Part shown: piece after piece, positions 26,959 through 36,088 of the stretch | How positions within the stretch are numbered: position 1 is the stretch's first letter | Layout: every line of letters begins with the position of its first letter | Source: Ktedonobacter robiniae | Lineage (GTDB): Bacteria > Chloroflexota > Ktedonobacteria > Ktedonobacterales > Ktedonobacteraceae | DNA: 64,000 nt | Direction of reading: 5' to 3' | Assembly: GCF_016587375.1 (NCBI RefSeq) | Contig: NZ_BNJG01000001.1 | Span: forward strand, 1,736,001 to 1,800,000 | Position numbers and translations under genes: made by a program | Notes under the pieces: generated by a model | What the model saw: only the letters and a program-made list of their open reading frames with translations | Told to the model about the DNA's origin: nothing | The model's database searches: none

Positions 26959-27798
26959 ATGAGACGCTTCCCATTTTATGGTAAGATCGCCCTGGCTCTC
27001 TGTTTCATGGCCTGGGCTTGCTCCTGGCTTCGCGTGGAGCCATTCTATCGCTATAGCTTCTTTCCGCTCTGGTTGGGCTATATTTTGACGCTTGACGCGC
27101 TGAACCGTGCGCGCAAAGGAAGCTCGCTGCTCCATAGGATGGGGGGACGCTTTCCCCTCCTCTTCCTGGTCTCCAGCCTCTTCTGGTGGATTTTCGAGTG
27201 GTTTAACAATTTCGTGCAGAACTGGCATTATCGCCTGGATCAGCCCTATACCCCGCTGGCATATTTCTTGATCGCTAGCTTAAATTTTAGCACCGTCCTC
27301 CCCGCTGTAATGGAAACAACCGAGCTTCTAAGCAGCTTTAAGCCGTTTCATCCACGCCTGCTCGCTGAGCAAACGGGTCCGCGCTTGCCGCTACCACTGC
27401 TGCTAGGCGTTGAAGCCCTGGGACTGCTCTGCCTCGTGCTGCCCATCCTCTGGCCGCAATACTATTTCGGTCTCATCTGGCTCTGCCTGGCATTACTGCT
27501 CGATCCGGTTAATAACTGGTTTGGGCGCAAGTCAACGCTGGCTCACCTGGCGGTGGGTGACTGGCATTTCATCGTCCTGCCCCTGGGCACGCTGATATGT
27601 GGCTTCTTCTGGGAGACGTGGAACTACTTCTCGTTCCCCAAGTGGTACTACACCGTTCCCTATATCGAGTTCTGGAAGATTTTCGAGATGCCCCTGCTCG
27701 GTTATATCGGCTATCTCCCCTTTGGCCTGGAACTTTTCGCGCTCTACCAGTTTGTGCTTCTCCTCCTCCGCCAGAAAGAGGACCACCTCCCCTTCTAA
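26959..27798 (+). CDS. Hypothetical polytopic membrane protein
   Basis: A 279-residue protein, very rich in aromatic residues, with about eight hydrophobic stretches (for example IALALCFMAWACSWL, FPLLFLVSSLFWWIFEWF, LLGVEALGLLCLVLPIL, WHFIVLPLGTLICGFF). A conserved-looking acidic/aromatic motif WWIFEWFNNFVQNWHY and a second FWETWNYFSFPKWYY may line an active site or ligand pocket. No family is recognised. Its position directly behind the B12/MerR regulator suggests it belongs to a light- or cobalamin-controlled operon. Confidence 0.75.
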   Translation: MRRFPFYGKIALALCFMAWACSWLRVEPFYRYSFFPLWLGYILTLDALNRARKGSSLLHRMGGRFPLLFLVSSLFWWIFEWFNNFVQNWHYRLDQPYTPLAYFLIASLNFSTVLPAVMETTELLSSFKPFHPRLLAEQTGPRLPLPLLLGVEALGLLCLVLPILWPQYYFGLIWLCLALLLDPVNNWFGRKSTLAHLAVGDWHFIVLPLGTLICGFFWETWNYFSFPKWYYTVPYIEFWKIFEMPLLGYIGYLPFGLELFALYQFVLLLLRQKEDHLPF

Positions 27799-27900
27799 GT
27801 AGCCTCATAACCGTTTCTTCCCCCCACGATAAGAATAGGGGAAAGAGCATATACGCACATTACAGCAGCCTGGAGGAGGGGAGCCACAAGCTATGACGCC

Positions 27901-27929
27901 TTGTCCTCACCGGTGGAATAGGCTATACT
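27901..27929 (+). promoter_or_regulatory. Candidate dnaN promoter
   Basis: TTGTCC (27901-27906), 17-nt spacer, TATACT (27924-27929). The dnaN start is about 50 nt downstream. Confidence 0.5.
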
Positions 27930-27977
27930 AAGCTGGAAATTCTATGCGTTCTGGTTGTGTCTGGAGGAAATTTGTCT

Positions 27978-29117
27978 GTGAAGATTACATGTAAGCAGCA
28001 AGACTTGAGTCGTGGCCTCTCTACGGTCAGCCACGCCGTCTCAAGCCGTAGCACGCTCCCCATCCTTGCTAATATTTTACTTACGACCGATCATGGTCGC
28101 CTGAAGCTCTCGGCCACCAACCTGGAGATCGGTATCAATTGCTGGATCGATGCCGAGGTGCAGGAAGAAGGCTCCACGACCGTTCCCGCCAAGACCATCT
28201 CCGATCTCGTCAGCAGCCTGCGTCCAAGCCAGGTCGAGCTCTCAGTCGCGGATGAGTCCCATACGATGAGTATCAAGGGTCAGGGCAGTAACGCGACCAT
28301 CAAGGGTATGGATCCCTCTGAGTTTCCGCTCATTCCAAGCGCCGAGGGAAGCGAGACCCCTATCGCGCTTGATGCTCGCCAACTCAAAGAAATGATCGAG
28401 TACGTGGCCTTTGCCGCCGCCGACGACGATGCCCGTCCCGTGCTCACTGGTGTCCATGTGGAGACGACCAATGAGAAGCTGACCTTCGCCGCCGCCGATG
28501 CCTTCCGCCTCGCGGTTATGTCCGCCCCCATGCCCGGTGGCGACCTGCTCGCGGATACTATTCTGATTCCCGCGCGCACTCTGACCGAGCTGGCACGCAT
28601 CCTGCCCAATGAGGGAAGCGTGCAGATGATCGTAACCCCCAACCGCAGCCAGGTGCTCTTCCATACCGATAACGTCGACCTGGTCTCGCGCTTGATCGAG
28701 GGTACCTTCCCCAATTTCCGGGGCATCATCCCGAAAGAACATACGACCCGCGCCGTCGTCGAGACCAAGGAGTTCTCCGCCGCCGTCAAGACTGTCACTC
28801 CCTTTGCACGCGATAGCTCGAATATCGCACGCATTAAAGTGAATAGCGGCTCAGAGGACGGTAATGAGACGGGCACGCTCACTATTGAAGCGACCGCCGA
28901 AGATATTGGTAGCAACGTCAGCACCATCAATGCCGCCGTCGATGGCCCCGAACAAGAGATTATTTTCAACGTTAAATATCTCTCGGATGTTCTGGGCGTC
29001 GTTGGTACCCCCGAGGTCGCGCTCGAAATTACGTCAGCGGCTCGCCCAGGCGTCGTCAAACCGGTTGGTCCCGCCGACTACACCTATATCATCATGCCAA
29101 TGAGCACCAATCACTAA
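27978..29117 (+). CDS. dnaN: DNA polymerase III beta subunit (sliding clamp)
   Basis: 379 residues from GTG 27978, chosen because GGAGG lies 10 nt upstream and the product then starts MKITCKQQDLSRGL, as DnaN does. An in-frame GTG 21 nt earlier overlaps that ribosome site. The three clamp domains are recognisable: SSRSTLPILANILL, then DDARPVLTGV, and the C-terminal YIIMPM. The ring tethers DNA polymerase III and other proteins to DNA. recF follows; dnaA is not upstream, unlike many bacterial origins. Confidence 0.96.
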   Translation: MKITCKQQDLSRGLSTVSHAVSSRSTLPILANILLTTDHGRLKLSATNLEIGINCWIDAEVQEEGSTTVPAKTISDLVSSLRPSQVELSVADESHTMSIKGQGSNATIKGMDPSEFPLIPSAEGSETPIALDARQLKEMIEYVAFAAADDDARPVLTGVHVETTNEKLTFAAADAFRLAVMSAPMPGGDLLADTILIPARTLTELARILPNEGSVQMIVTPNRSQVLFHTDNVDLVSRLIEGTFPNFRGIIPKEHTTRAVVETKEFSAAVKTVTPFARDSSNIARIKVNSGSEDGNETGTLTIEATAEDIGSNVSTINAAVDGPEQEIIFNVKYLSDVLGVVGTPEVALEITSAARPGVVKPVGPADYTYIIMPMSTNH

Positions 29118-29247
29118 ACCTGCTCGTAGCAGCTCTCCCAATGAGCGCGATACGAATGTGTGAGGGGCCTGGATGATCTTCCATGCCCCTCAGCTATGCA
29201 GGCAAACTTGCTGTTCATCGGCTAAGCATAACTTCATGGACAGGTGC

Positions 29248-30453
29248 ATGTATCTCACTCACCTCACGCTTGAATACTTTCGCAACTATAAGCATCTAGA
29301 CTTAACTCTAGGGCCAGGGCTTTTCTTCTTCTGTGGAGAGAACGCCCAGGGGAAGACGAATCTACTCGAAGCGGTTAGTATGCTCGCTACCGCGACATCC
29401 TTTCACGCCTCCAGTGATCGTGAGGTAGTCAATTGGCAGGCCCCTGATCATGTCGCACATCTGCAAGGGCGCGTCTCTCGTCATGAGGATGACGCCCAGA
29501 TTGAGATCAGCGTCTTTGATCCTACTCCTCCAACCTTTTCCCAGGATGACACATCTCAGCAAACCTCACGCGGCCTTGACCTCCCCGCCAATACGCCGCG
29601 CAAACGCTATAAGCTCAATGGCGTTCCCCGGCGCACGATAGATATTATTGGGCAGATGAAGGTAGTGCTCTTCGCACCCGTTGATCTACACCTGGTTGAT
29701 GGCTCGCCTGAGGAGCGCCGCCGCTTCTTTGATCGCGCCCTCTGCCAGGTCAGCCCCCACTACTGCCAGGCTCTTGTCCGCTACCGCAAGGTGGTCACCC
29801 AACGCTCGGCCCTGCTCAAACGCATTCGCGATCATCAAGAGGATCCACGCCTCATTGACTACCTGGATGACCAGCTCACTCAGCTCGCCAACCAGATTAT
29901 GTATGAGCGCCACCACATGCTCGCCAGCATTAACCAGCTGGCCAATCCCTTACAGCAAGCCATCAGCGGAGGACGCGAACGGCTGGAAATTATCTATCGC
30001 CCCTCTTTTAGCGTTGATGAGTCGTTATCTCTGCCTGAGGCCCAAAAACACTACCAGCAACAGCTCCAAGCCATACGCCGCAAGGAGACAATGCAAGGCG
30101 TCTGCCTCCTCGGACCCCACCGCGATGACCTCGAGTTCCTGGTTAATGGCATCAATATGCTCTCCTATGGCTCGCGTGGGCAACAGCGTACCGCGGCCCT
30201 CTCCACCAAGCTGGCGGAGCTAGCTTTTATGCGCAGTAATACAGGCGATGAGCCTGTGCTGCTGCTCGATGATGTCTTTAGTGAGCTGGATGCGGTACGC
30301 CGCCAGTATCTCCTCCAGGAGGTGCTAAGCCACCAGCAGGTGCTACTTACCGCGACCGACCTTGAGAGTTTCCCGCCCGAGATCGCGCAGAAGGCCCACA
30401 TCTACCACGTCCAACATGGCAATATCACCCTCCCCACCGGCCCTCTGACATAA
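29248..30453 (+). CDS. recF: DNA replication and repair protein RecF
   Basis: 401 residues from ATG 29248 (MYLTHLTLEYFRNY, the usual RecF start); an in-frame ATG 12 bp earlier is possible. Walker A GENAQGKTNLLEA, signature region SYGSRGQQRTAAL, and Walker B PVLLLDDVFSELD are all intact. RecF is an SMC-like ATPase that loads RecA at gaps with RecO and RecR. An ~25-residue insert around residues 95-120 (TPPTFSQDDTSQQ) is not typical and looks disordered. Confidence 0.95.
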   Translation: MYLTHLTLEYFRNYKHLDLTLGPGLFFFCGENAQGKTNLLEAVSMLATATSFHASSDREVVNWQAPDHVAHLQGRVSRHEDDAQIEISVFDPTPPTFSQDDTSQQTSRGLDLPANTPRKRYKLNGVPRRTIDIIGQMKVVLFAPVDLHLVDGSPEERRRFFDRALCQVSPHYCQALVRYRKVVTQRSALLKRIRDHQEDPRLIDYLDDQLTQLANQIMYERHHMLASINQLANPLQQAISGGRERLEIIYRPSFSVDESLSLPEAQKHYQQQLQAIRRKETMQGVCLLGPHRDDLEFLVNGINMLSYGSRGQQRTAALSTKLAELAFMRSNTGDEPVLLLDDVFSELDAVRRQYLLQEVLSHQQVLLTATDLESFPPEIAQKAHIYHVQHGNITLPTGPLT

Positions 30454-30471
30454 CTTAAGAACATAGCGACC

Positions 30472-30531
30472 AAAAGCAGTGTAGCGTGGCGCGGAACCTG
30501 GCCAGGTTCCGCGCCACGCTACACTGCTTTT
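30472..30531. terminator. Perfect 60-bp palindrome between recF and DUF4129 gene
   Basis: The arms 30472-30501 and 30502-30531 are perfect with no spacer and have AAAA/TTTT at the base. It lies between convergent stops (30453 and 30536). Confidence 0.85.
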
Positions 30532-30535
30532 ATTT

Positions 30536-31984
30536 TTACCCCTCTGACACGGTGTTGGCTTTCTGACGGAAGACCTGCCACTCTTGCTGCACCTGGCCAA
30601 GCGTCTGCTCATCGGGGACATAGCCGCCGTAGCGTGTGAGCAGGTAGGCATCGGTCACTACCTGTAGCTCCTGCTCGCCGTCTGCCAGCCGGGTCGAGAG
30701 CCGCCGCCCAAACTCAACCGGGGTCTCCTCCTGCTGACGCCGCACACCACGCTGGTCCGCCCATTGCAGAAGCGCGCGATAAATCTCGCGAATGGTACGC
30801 ACAGCGGGTTCGCCCTGGATCTCTTCCCTGGCCTGAACCACCCCGGTCGTAGGCTCCTCCTTGCGTGGAAAGAAGCGCCGCCAGAGCTGGCGCAAGAATA
30901 AGAGCGCCTGGCGCACAAAGAGCTCCCAGGACCAGATACTCTCGCGCTCATCACGCAAAGCCTTACGCCTTCTTGTGACCATTCCCCGGCGCTGGCTGAT
31001 CCTGCGCCAGATAAACCACACCAGTACCACTAGCAGGACGACAATCGCCAGGATGAGGAATGCATCCAGAGTAAAAACATAGGGCGAAATACTGGGAGAG
31101 GGTTGTGCATGACGCGCCGCTGGAGGCTGCTGGGGAGTTTTGTGCTGGTTCAATGTCGGCGCCCCGGTCTGGAGATGCAGCGCGTTCAATAACCAGAACA
31201 ACGGCGAGACCAGAACAACAGCGATGGTTGCTAAGATGTTTGCGATCACATCAAAGATCGCACTCAGGGGACCCTGGACCTCAGCCAGAAATGCCGTGCT
31301 GACAAATCCAACCAGGATCAGGCCAAGAAACATCATCACCAGGCAGATCAGACCCACCACGCTAAAAATTGAGCGCTCCTGACCCGCAATACTTCCTTGT
31401 AGTCCACGTGTATGGCTCAAGCGTAAGAATGAGGCCTGCGCCAGTGAATGCGCGATGAGCGCAAATGAGAGGAAGAGCACAATCATCAGGAACAGGAGAG
31501 GAACACCCGCCGCGCCACCTGAAGAGCTAGAAAGCAGGAGTGCCAGCACAATCACGCCCAGGCCGATCTGCAATGATTTCATCACATCACCCGGCTCAAC
31601 ACGCCGGCTGGTAATCACCACGCCGCGCCAGATGAGAAATGCGCTTATGACCAGCACAAAAATTGTATGGAGCCCTCCGGGTTTGAGTAACAAAATATCA
31701 TTGAGGGCCACCAGAACCCAATTCACAGCGTAGAGGGGGAAAGTCCCCGCGTATCCACTTCCCCAGATCACCAGCAGAGCCAGAACTACCATGCTGCCCA
31801 CGCGCACAGGCATATTCTCAAATAATGAGGCTTCAGATTTCTCCTCGCCAGCCTGAACGCTCTGCGCCTGGGCAAACCAGACACCTACCGCCAGAGGCAC
31901 ATACAGCCCCAGAGCGGCAACAACGGTATATGTCCGCCTATACCTACCACCGCAACTACCAGAACTATAGCATATATCCAGCAA
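30536..31984 (-). CDS. DUF4129-domain multi-pass membrane protein, main part of a frameshifted gene
   Basis: The visible frame has 482 codons, but its first ~22 do not look like protein. The natural start is in another frame (31885-32136). Adding one G to the GGGG run (CCCC at 31907-31910 on the + strand) joins PLLPLWG to LYVPLAVGVWFAQAQ and gives a 533-residue protein. About eight transmembrane helices (MVVLALLVIWGSGYAG, FVLVISAFLIWRGVV, IGLGVIVLALLL, AFLILAIVVLLVVLVWFIW) precede a cytoplasmic DUF4129 domain (IYRALLQWADQRG, ETPVEFGRRL). DUF4129 usually accompanies transglutaminase, MoxR and DUF58 genes. MoxR and DUF58 here lie 10 kb away. Confidence 0.8.
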   Translation of the reverse strand: MLDICYSSGSCGGRYRRTYTVVAALGLYVPLAVGVWFAQAQSVQAGEEKSEASLFENMPVRVGSMVVLALLVIWGSGYAGTFPLYAVNWVLVALNDILLLKPGGLHTIFVLVISAFLIWRGVVITSRRVEPGDVMKSLQIGLGVIVLALLLSSSSGGAAGVPLLFLMIVLFLSFALIAHSLAQASFLRLSHTRGLQGSIAGQERSIFSVVGLICLVMMFLGLILVGFVSTAFLAEVQGPLSAIFDVIANILATIAVVLVSPLFWLLNALHLQTGAPTLNQHKTPQQPPAARHAQPSPSISPYVFTLDAFLILAIVVLLVVLVWFIWRRISQRRGMVTRRRKALRDERESIWSWELFVRQALLFLRQLWRRFFPRKEEPTTGVVQAREEIQGEPAVRTIREIYRALLQWADQRGVRRQQEETPVEFGRRLSTRLADGEQELQVVTDAYLLTRYGGYVPDEQTLGQVQQEWQVFRQKANTVSEG

Positions 31985-32136
31985 GCCTCCATCGCGGCAA
32001 AGACGAACGGCACAAACCGCTCGCCCAGGCTCAGCTCTTCAACGCTTTCATTCTCCTCTTCCGGGCGCTCAAGTGCTCGTTCGCGTGTCCTCCGCGTCTG
32101 ACTGGCGCTGTGAGAGGGTTCAGGAACAGATTTCAT
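31885..32136 (-). pseudogene. N-terminal piece of the DUF4129 protein in a shifted frame
   Basis: 83 codons from ATG 32136 (AGGAAGGG upstream). An Arg/Glu-rich cytoplasmic start is followed by a transmembrane segment (AAMEACWIYAIVLVVAVVGI) and HIPLLPLWG, after which the frame fails. This is the real 5' end of the DUF4129 gene. It may be a genuine mutation or a homopolymer sequencing error. Confidence 0.7.
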
Positions 32137-32313
32137 GGGCTGCTACCCTTCCTCATAATTTGACTGATGCACCTATTACGCTCTCAGGGTGCGAGATCTC
32201 ACAGATATCACTGCTAACAAAGCCTGGTAGCCACTCCTTCAGCTACACCTTTATAATATATATCTTTGCGTTACATGACTAAACGGCTACAAGTCTTGCA
32301 TTTTATGCAGCAG

Positions 32314-32357
32314 TTATCCACATTTTTTGTGGAAAAGCTGAGCTGAAATGTGGATAT
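32314..32357. promoter_or_regulatory. Cluster of three DnaA-box-like sites
   Basis: TTATCCACA (32314-32322, perfect consensus), TGTGGAAAA (32328-32336, reverse of TTTTCCACA) and TGTGGATAT (32349-32357, reverse of ATATCCACA) fall in 44 bp. An A/T-rich tract (TATAATATATAT-like, near 32250-32262) is 60 bp away. It is 1.9 kb from recF. The 263-bp spacer otherwise holds no gene. Confidence 0.6.
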
Positions 32358-32399
32358 CTTGCCTTTTCTCGCTTGCCAGAGCCTCATATCCAGGCGCAA

Positions 32400-33617
32400 C
32401 TATTGTAGCGCCGCCTGGACCAGCTTCTCGGGCGGAATGCTATCAATAATCGTTGTTCTATCCCAGAGGATAGCTGCTTCTACCTGTTGATAACTAAAGG
32501 GATTAGGCTCCAGCGTGACGCCTCGGTGCCAGGGACTGGAGGCCCAGATAGCCATGGAATAGATCGTACCTGGCAGATAAGGCGTGATTGTAGGAATCTG
32601 GAGCGCGCCCGCGATATGTCCCGGCCCCGTGTCGTTAGAGAAGACTATGTACGCATGCTGGGTAAGCAGCGCCAGGTCGCGTAGCGTCTCCGTGGCATAG
32701 ACCAGCACATTCGCGTTGTTGTTTGTACCACGAAATGTGCCAAAGTCTTTCTGCATATCCGCCACACGCAGCCCTTCGGGATGGAGTTCATCGGGGCCAC
32801 AGAGAATGAGAAACTCTATCTTCTGCCCAGGAGAGCGCCGAGCCTCTTCCCGAGAGAAGTGCTCCAGAACCTCATCCCAGCGACAGTAACACTTGGCAAT
32901 CACCACAGACTGAAAGAAACACACAATGCGTAGTGCCTCATCTTGAAGGTGAAGCTTACGCGCCAGGCGAGTATAACGTGCCTCATCAGCAGCACCCAAG
33001 CGGATACGAGGCTGCACCTGCTCTCCCGGCAACGCTCCACGCGGTAGCTGCAAGAGGTTCTCGATAAAATCGGCGTAGCGCCGCTCAACCCCATGCCCTG
33101 CATAGCTACGTACACCCACGCGAAAAAGCCTGGCAAGGGTGGCAATTCTGCGCGTAGCCCCATGTTCTTCAACCGCCTGCTCCATTAACTCAGGCATACC
33201 ATCGTGACCGCCATGCAGGTCAATGCCCAGGGCAACGGCGCCTCTGGCACGCTCCAACCTGCGCGTAAATATATCCTCGCCCGACATGGCCTCAGAGAAG
33301 GTAATCGTGGGCCAGTATGCCTGCTGGTAGAGCTGCTCTTTAAAGAGGGTCGATACACCTTCATCTATGATAACCTCGACCGCGATGCCAGCCTTCCCCA
33401 GGTACTGCAACGCCAGTAAGATCCCCTCAAGCAGCGAGGTCGCCACGATACTCTCACCCAGACGACCCGCCTTCCCCCCCAGGCGCACCACGACGACATC
33501 GGCCTCGCGCACAAGCTCGTTCACATGCCGGAGCAGCGCCCGCTCCTCGGCCCTCACCCCACGTTCTTGTTGTACCCCCCACTCATGCAAAAAAGCCAGA
33601 TCGTACGCCTGCTCCAT
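32400..33617 (-). CDS. GT9-like glycosyltransferase (heptosyltransferase superfamily)
   Basis: A 405-residue protein of GT-B fold. The N-terminal half has GGKAGRLGESIVATSLLEG, equivalent to the acceptor-domain GDxL motif of ADP-heptose transferases but diverged. The C-terminal half has FLILCGPDE and the signature FSNDTGPGHIAGAL that binds the nucleotide sugar. The likely role is adding a sugar to a cell-envelope glycan or glycolipid. Chloroflexota lack typical LPS, so the acceptor is unknown. A second, shorter GT9 protein is encoded at 39426. Confidence 0.82.
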   Translation of the reverse strand: MEQAYDLAFLHEWGVQQERGVRAEERALLRHVNELVREADVVVVRLGGKAGRLGESIVATSLLEGILLALQYLGKAGIAVEVIIDEGVSTLFKEQLYQQAYWPTITFSEAMSGEDIFTRRLERARGAVALGIDLHGGHDGMPELMEQAVEEHGATRRIATLARLFRVGVRSYAGHGVERRYADFIENLLQLPRGALPGEQVQPRIRLGAADEARYTRLARKLHLQDEALRIVCFFQSVVIAKCYCRWDEVLEHFSREEARRSPGQKIEFLILCGPDELHPEGLRVADMQKDFGTFRGTNNNANVLVYATETLRDLALLTQHAYIVFSNDTGPGHIAGALQIPTITPYLPGTIYSMAIWASSPWHRGVTLEPNPFSYQQVEAAILWDRTTIIDSIPPEKLVQAALQ

Positions 33618-33677
33618 CGTCTACCCCCTGAAAAAAATGCTTTATTCTACTTTTGTAATGGTATCTATAATAACATC

Positions 33678-33747
33678 TTTACCCAGGGTCACACAAAAAA
33701 GAAGCTTATGCATGCATGAGCTTCTTTTTTGTGTGACCCTGGGTAAA
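33678..33747. terminator. Terminator of sodA, 29-bp perfect arms
   Basis: The arms 33678-33706 and 33719-33747 contain A6/T6 tracts. The right arm ends one base before the sodA stop at 33749. Confidence 0.85.
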
Positions 33748-33748
33748 C

Positions 33749-34366
33749 TTATTTCGCCCCACGGGCCTGCGCATAGCGCTTATTAACCTCGTTCCAGTTC
33801 ACCACATTCCACCAGGCATTGAGGTACTCGGGGCGGCGATTCTGGTACTTCAGATAATAGGCGTGTTCCCAGACGTCGTTGCCCATCACTGGGAAGAGGC
33901 CCTCCATAAGCGGGCTATCCTGGTTGGCGGTCGAGATGACCTCCAGGTTCCCATTACGGTCGATCACCAGCCACGCCCAGCCAGAGCCAAAACGCTTGGC
34001 ACCCGCGTCATTAAAAGCGTTCTTAAAGTTATCAAAGGAACCAAACTTGGCGTTGATCGCGTTCGCGATCTCACCTGTCGGCTGCCCACCAGCATTGGGT
34101 CCCATGATCTGCCAGAACATCGTATGGTTACTATGACCACCGCCATTGTTGCGCACGGCTGTACGAGCACTTTCCGGCACCTCGTTAATGCGGCGCAGCA
34201 CCTCATCAACGGGGAGATTGGCGAACTCGTGACCTTGCAAGGCGTTGTTCAAATTAGTGACATAGGTCGCGTGATGCTTGTCATGGTGCAGTTGCATGGT
34301 CTGTGTATCAATATAGGGTTCAAGCGCTTTATAGTCGTAAGGAAGTGGTGGAAGCTCAAATGCCAT
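33749..34366 (-). CDS. sodA: Superoxide dismutase [Mn/Fe]
   Basis: 205 residues from ATG 34366 (GGAGAG site; a longer frame adds 22 non-homologous residues). Metal ligands are visible: His in [11 protein letters not shown], His in [11 protein letters not shown], and Asp and His in [13 protein letters not shown]. It dismutates superoxide in the cytoplasm. GGHSNH and the nearby Gln pattern do not settle Mn versus Fe; Mn is somewhat more likely. Confidence 0.95.
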   Translation of the reverse strand: MAFELPPLPYDYKALEPYIDTQTMQLHHDKHHATYVTNLNNALQGHEFANLPVDEVLRRINEVPESARTAVRNNGGGHSNHTMFWQIMGPNAGGQPTGEIANAINAKFGSFDNFKNAFNDAGAKRFGSGWAWLVIDRNGNLEVISTANQDSPLMEGLFPVMGNDVWEHAYYLKYQNRRPEYLNAWWNVVNWNEVNKRYAQARGAK

Positions 34367-34539
34367 AAGACTCTCCTTCACACAGGGAAATATTTTCGGG
34401 ACGAGTAAGCACAGACATAAGTATCTGATCACTTCCAGTATACTGAGTCGGGCATAACGCTATAGCGGCCATATCCATCAATCATCCCTGTTTCTTCCCC
34501 TGCTCTTCTAGCACGTTCACCATCCTCCCATCGTCTCAC

Positions 34540-35055
34540 TCACAAAGGTTGCTCATCCCGGCGCATCTCCACAAAATCGCGCCTACCATAGCGATTCTCT
34601 TGCGTGAAGGTGCGCACACGTTGAAAACCAACACGCTCATAAACACGCAGAGCACGCTCGTTCCAGGCTAGCACATACAGCCATACCTGCCGTGGCGCAT
34701 ATTGCTCGCGTATAAACGCCAGCGCCGCTTCAACAAAGGACTGCCCCAATCCTCTCCCCGTCAGGTCGGGTCGCAATCCCAGGCCAAGGGCACTCGCCTG
34801 GCGTGTGGCATCGAGAAAGATCCCTGGCTCGCCTGCATTCCAGACCAGGGCCGAGGTGCCGATATTGAAAAAGCCGACCAGTTCTCCCACGTCATTGCGT
34901 ACCCCGAAGTATGGGCTACGTAGATCTAACATCTCTGCCTGGAGTTCTTCTAGTGACCCATCGCCCAGGCTGTAAATCGTGTACGGCTCTTCATAGCGCC
35001 AGGTTCGCAATTCTTGCACATCCTCGCGCGTCAATGGATGTATATCAAAATTCAT
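34540..35055 (-). CDS. GNAT-family N-acetyltransferase
   Basis: A 171-residue protein. The acetyl-CoA motif A is LGLRPDLTGRGLGQSFVEA (R/QxxGxG/A), and motif B includes VWLYVLAWNERALRVYERVGF. It resembles RimJ/RimL or small-molecule acetyltransferases. The substrate is unknown. The ribosome site AAGGAG overlaps a CCTTACC copy (minus strand GTAAGG) of the hairpin-flank motif at 35066-35090. Confidence 0.85.
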   Translation of the reverse strand: MNFDIHPLTREDVQELRTWRYEEPYTIYSLGDGSLEELQAEMLDLRSPYFGVRNDVGELVGFFNIGTSALVWNAGEPGIFLDATRQASALGLGLRPDLTGRGLGQSFVEAALAFIREQYAPRQVWLYVLAWNERALRVYERVGFQRVRTFTQENRYGRRDFVEMRRDEQPL

Positions 35056-35065
35056 TCATGATTCT

Positions 35066-35090
35066 CCTTACCCGTGAGCGCCGCAGGCGC
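35066..35090. repeat. Solo flank of the GTAAGG-hairpin family
   Basis: CCTTACCC-gt-GAGCGCCGCAGGCGC matches the right boundary of the element at 40369-40452 but has no hairpin arm beside it. It overlaps the GNAT ribosome-binding site. Confidence 0.55.
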
Positions 35091-35245
35091 AAAAGCGAGT
35101 GCCTGTCGAACCTCGATATCATATGCCTATCTCTGTTCTTGAAGGATAAAACGTGGTATAGTCAAGGGCGAATTCATATTTCGTCTGTGACCGAAATTGC
35201 AGAGCCAAAAACGTATACGATAAGAAAGATTAATTGGAGCAATAT

Positions 35246-35650
35246 ATGGCTCAACAAAAGGATTTAGAGCAGTACTCATCAGGAGACCATAATAGCCTTC
35301 AAACCATTCTTATTGTTGAGGACGATGTAAACATCGGCGAGGTCCTCGTCCAGGCCATTTCTCAGGAGACATCATACTTTGCCGTCTTTGTGCAGAATGG
35401 CTTTGAGGCACTCAAAACGGTAGAAGGTATCAAGCCCAGTCTCTTCATCCTGGACTATCACTTACCACGTATGAATGGCATTGAACTCTATGATCGCCTG
35501 CATGCGATGCCAGCACTCGTTACCATTCCCGCCATTATGATGAGCGCGCGTCTGCCACAAAAGGAGCTTGCCAATCGCCAAATCCTGGGTATGAATAAAC
35601 CCATCGATCTGGATGAATTTCTCCAGGCGATTGAACAACTCCTGGAATAA
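35246..35650 (+). CDS. Single-domain response regulator
   Basis: 134 residues from ATG 35246 with TTGGAG 6 nt upstream (a TTG start four codons earlier is less likely). Receiver domain: acidic pair IVEDD, phosphoacceptor Asp70 in LFILDYHLP, Lys in MNKPIDLDEF. No output domain. No kinase adjacent. It resembles the response regulator at 3049 in architecture but is not closely similar. Confidence 0.88.
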   Translation: MAQQKDLEQYSSGDHNSLQTILIVEDDVNIGEVLVQAISQETSYFAVFVQNGFEALKTVEGIKPSLFILDYHLPRMNGIELYDRLHAMPALVTIPAIMMSARLPQKELANRQILGMNKPIDLDEFLQAIEQLLE

Positions 35651-35701
35651 CTGCCTATGAGCATGCCATACTTAAGTGGCGGCAGGGCCAAAGGCTGTCT
35701 A

Positions 35702-36088
35702 TCAGGATTCTGAACCTGCGTTCCGATAATCGGTGTCGAGGGCTTCTAACAAATCACGAAAGGCCTGCACAAGTTTATGGTTACATAAACTATAGTAGAC
35801 TGTGTTTCCCTGGCGGCGCGAGGTCAGCAGGCCCGTTTGTGCTAACTGGCGCAGGTGCTCCGAGGTGGTCGCGGCCGATAAGCCTATGGCCCTGGCGATA
35901 TCTCCCGAGCGCATTTCTAGAATAGGTGTTTCCTCCTCTATAGAAGAAATGGCCAACAGTTCCACAATGGCACGCCGCCTGGTATCACAGACTGTATCTA
36001 AAAATCGATCGATGTACTGCTCTATCTCCGCCTCTCGTACAGGTAATTTATTGTGATTGGCACTTACAGAGGTTTGCTCGCTTGCCAT
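35702..36088 (-). CDS. ArsR-family winged-helix transcriptional regulator
   Basis: A 128-residue protein. The helix-turn-helix is SGDIARAIGLSAATTSEHLRQLAQTGLL, followed by the beta-wing SRRQGNTVYYSL. The usual metal-sensing Cys motif (ELCVCDL) is absent, so it likely senses something other than arsenic or cadmium. GGAGAGGA ribosome site. No neighbouring transporter suggests a target. Confidence 0.88.
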   Translation of the reverse strand: MASEQTSVSANHNKLPVREAEIEQYIDRFLDTVCDTRRRAIVELLAISSIEEETPILEMRSGDIARAIGLSAATTSEHLRQLAQTGLLTSRRQGNTVYYSLCNHKLVQAFRDLLEALDTDYRNAGSES

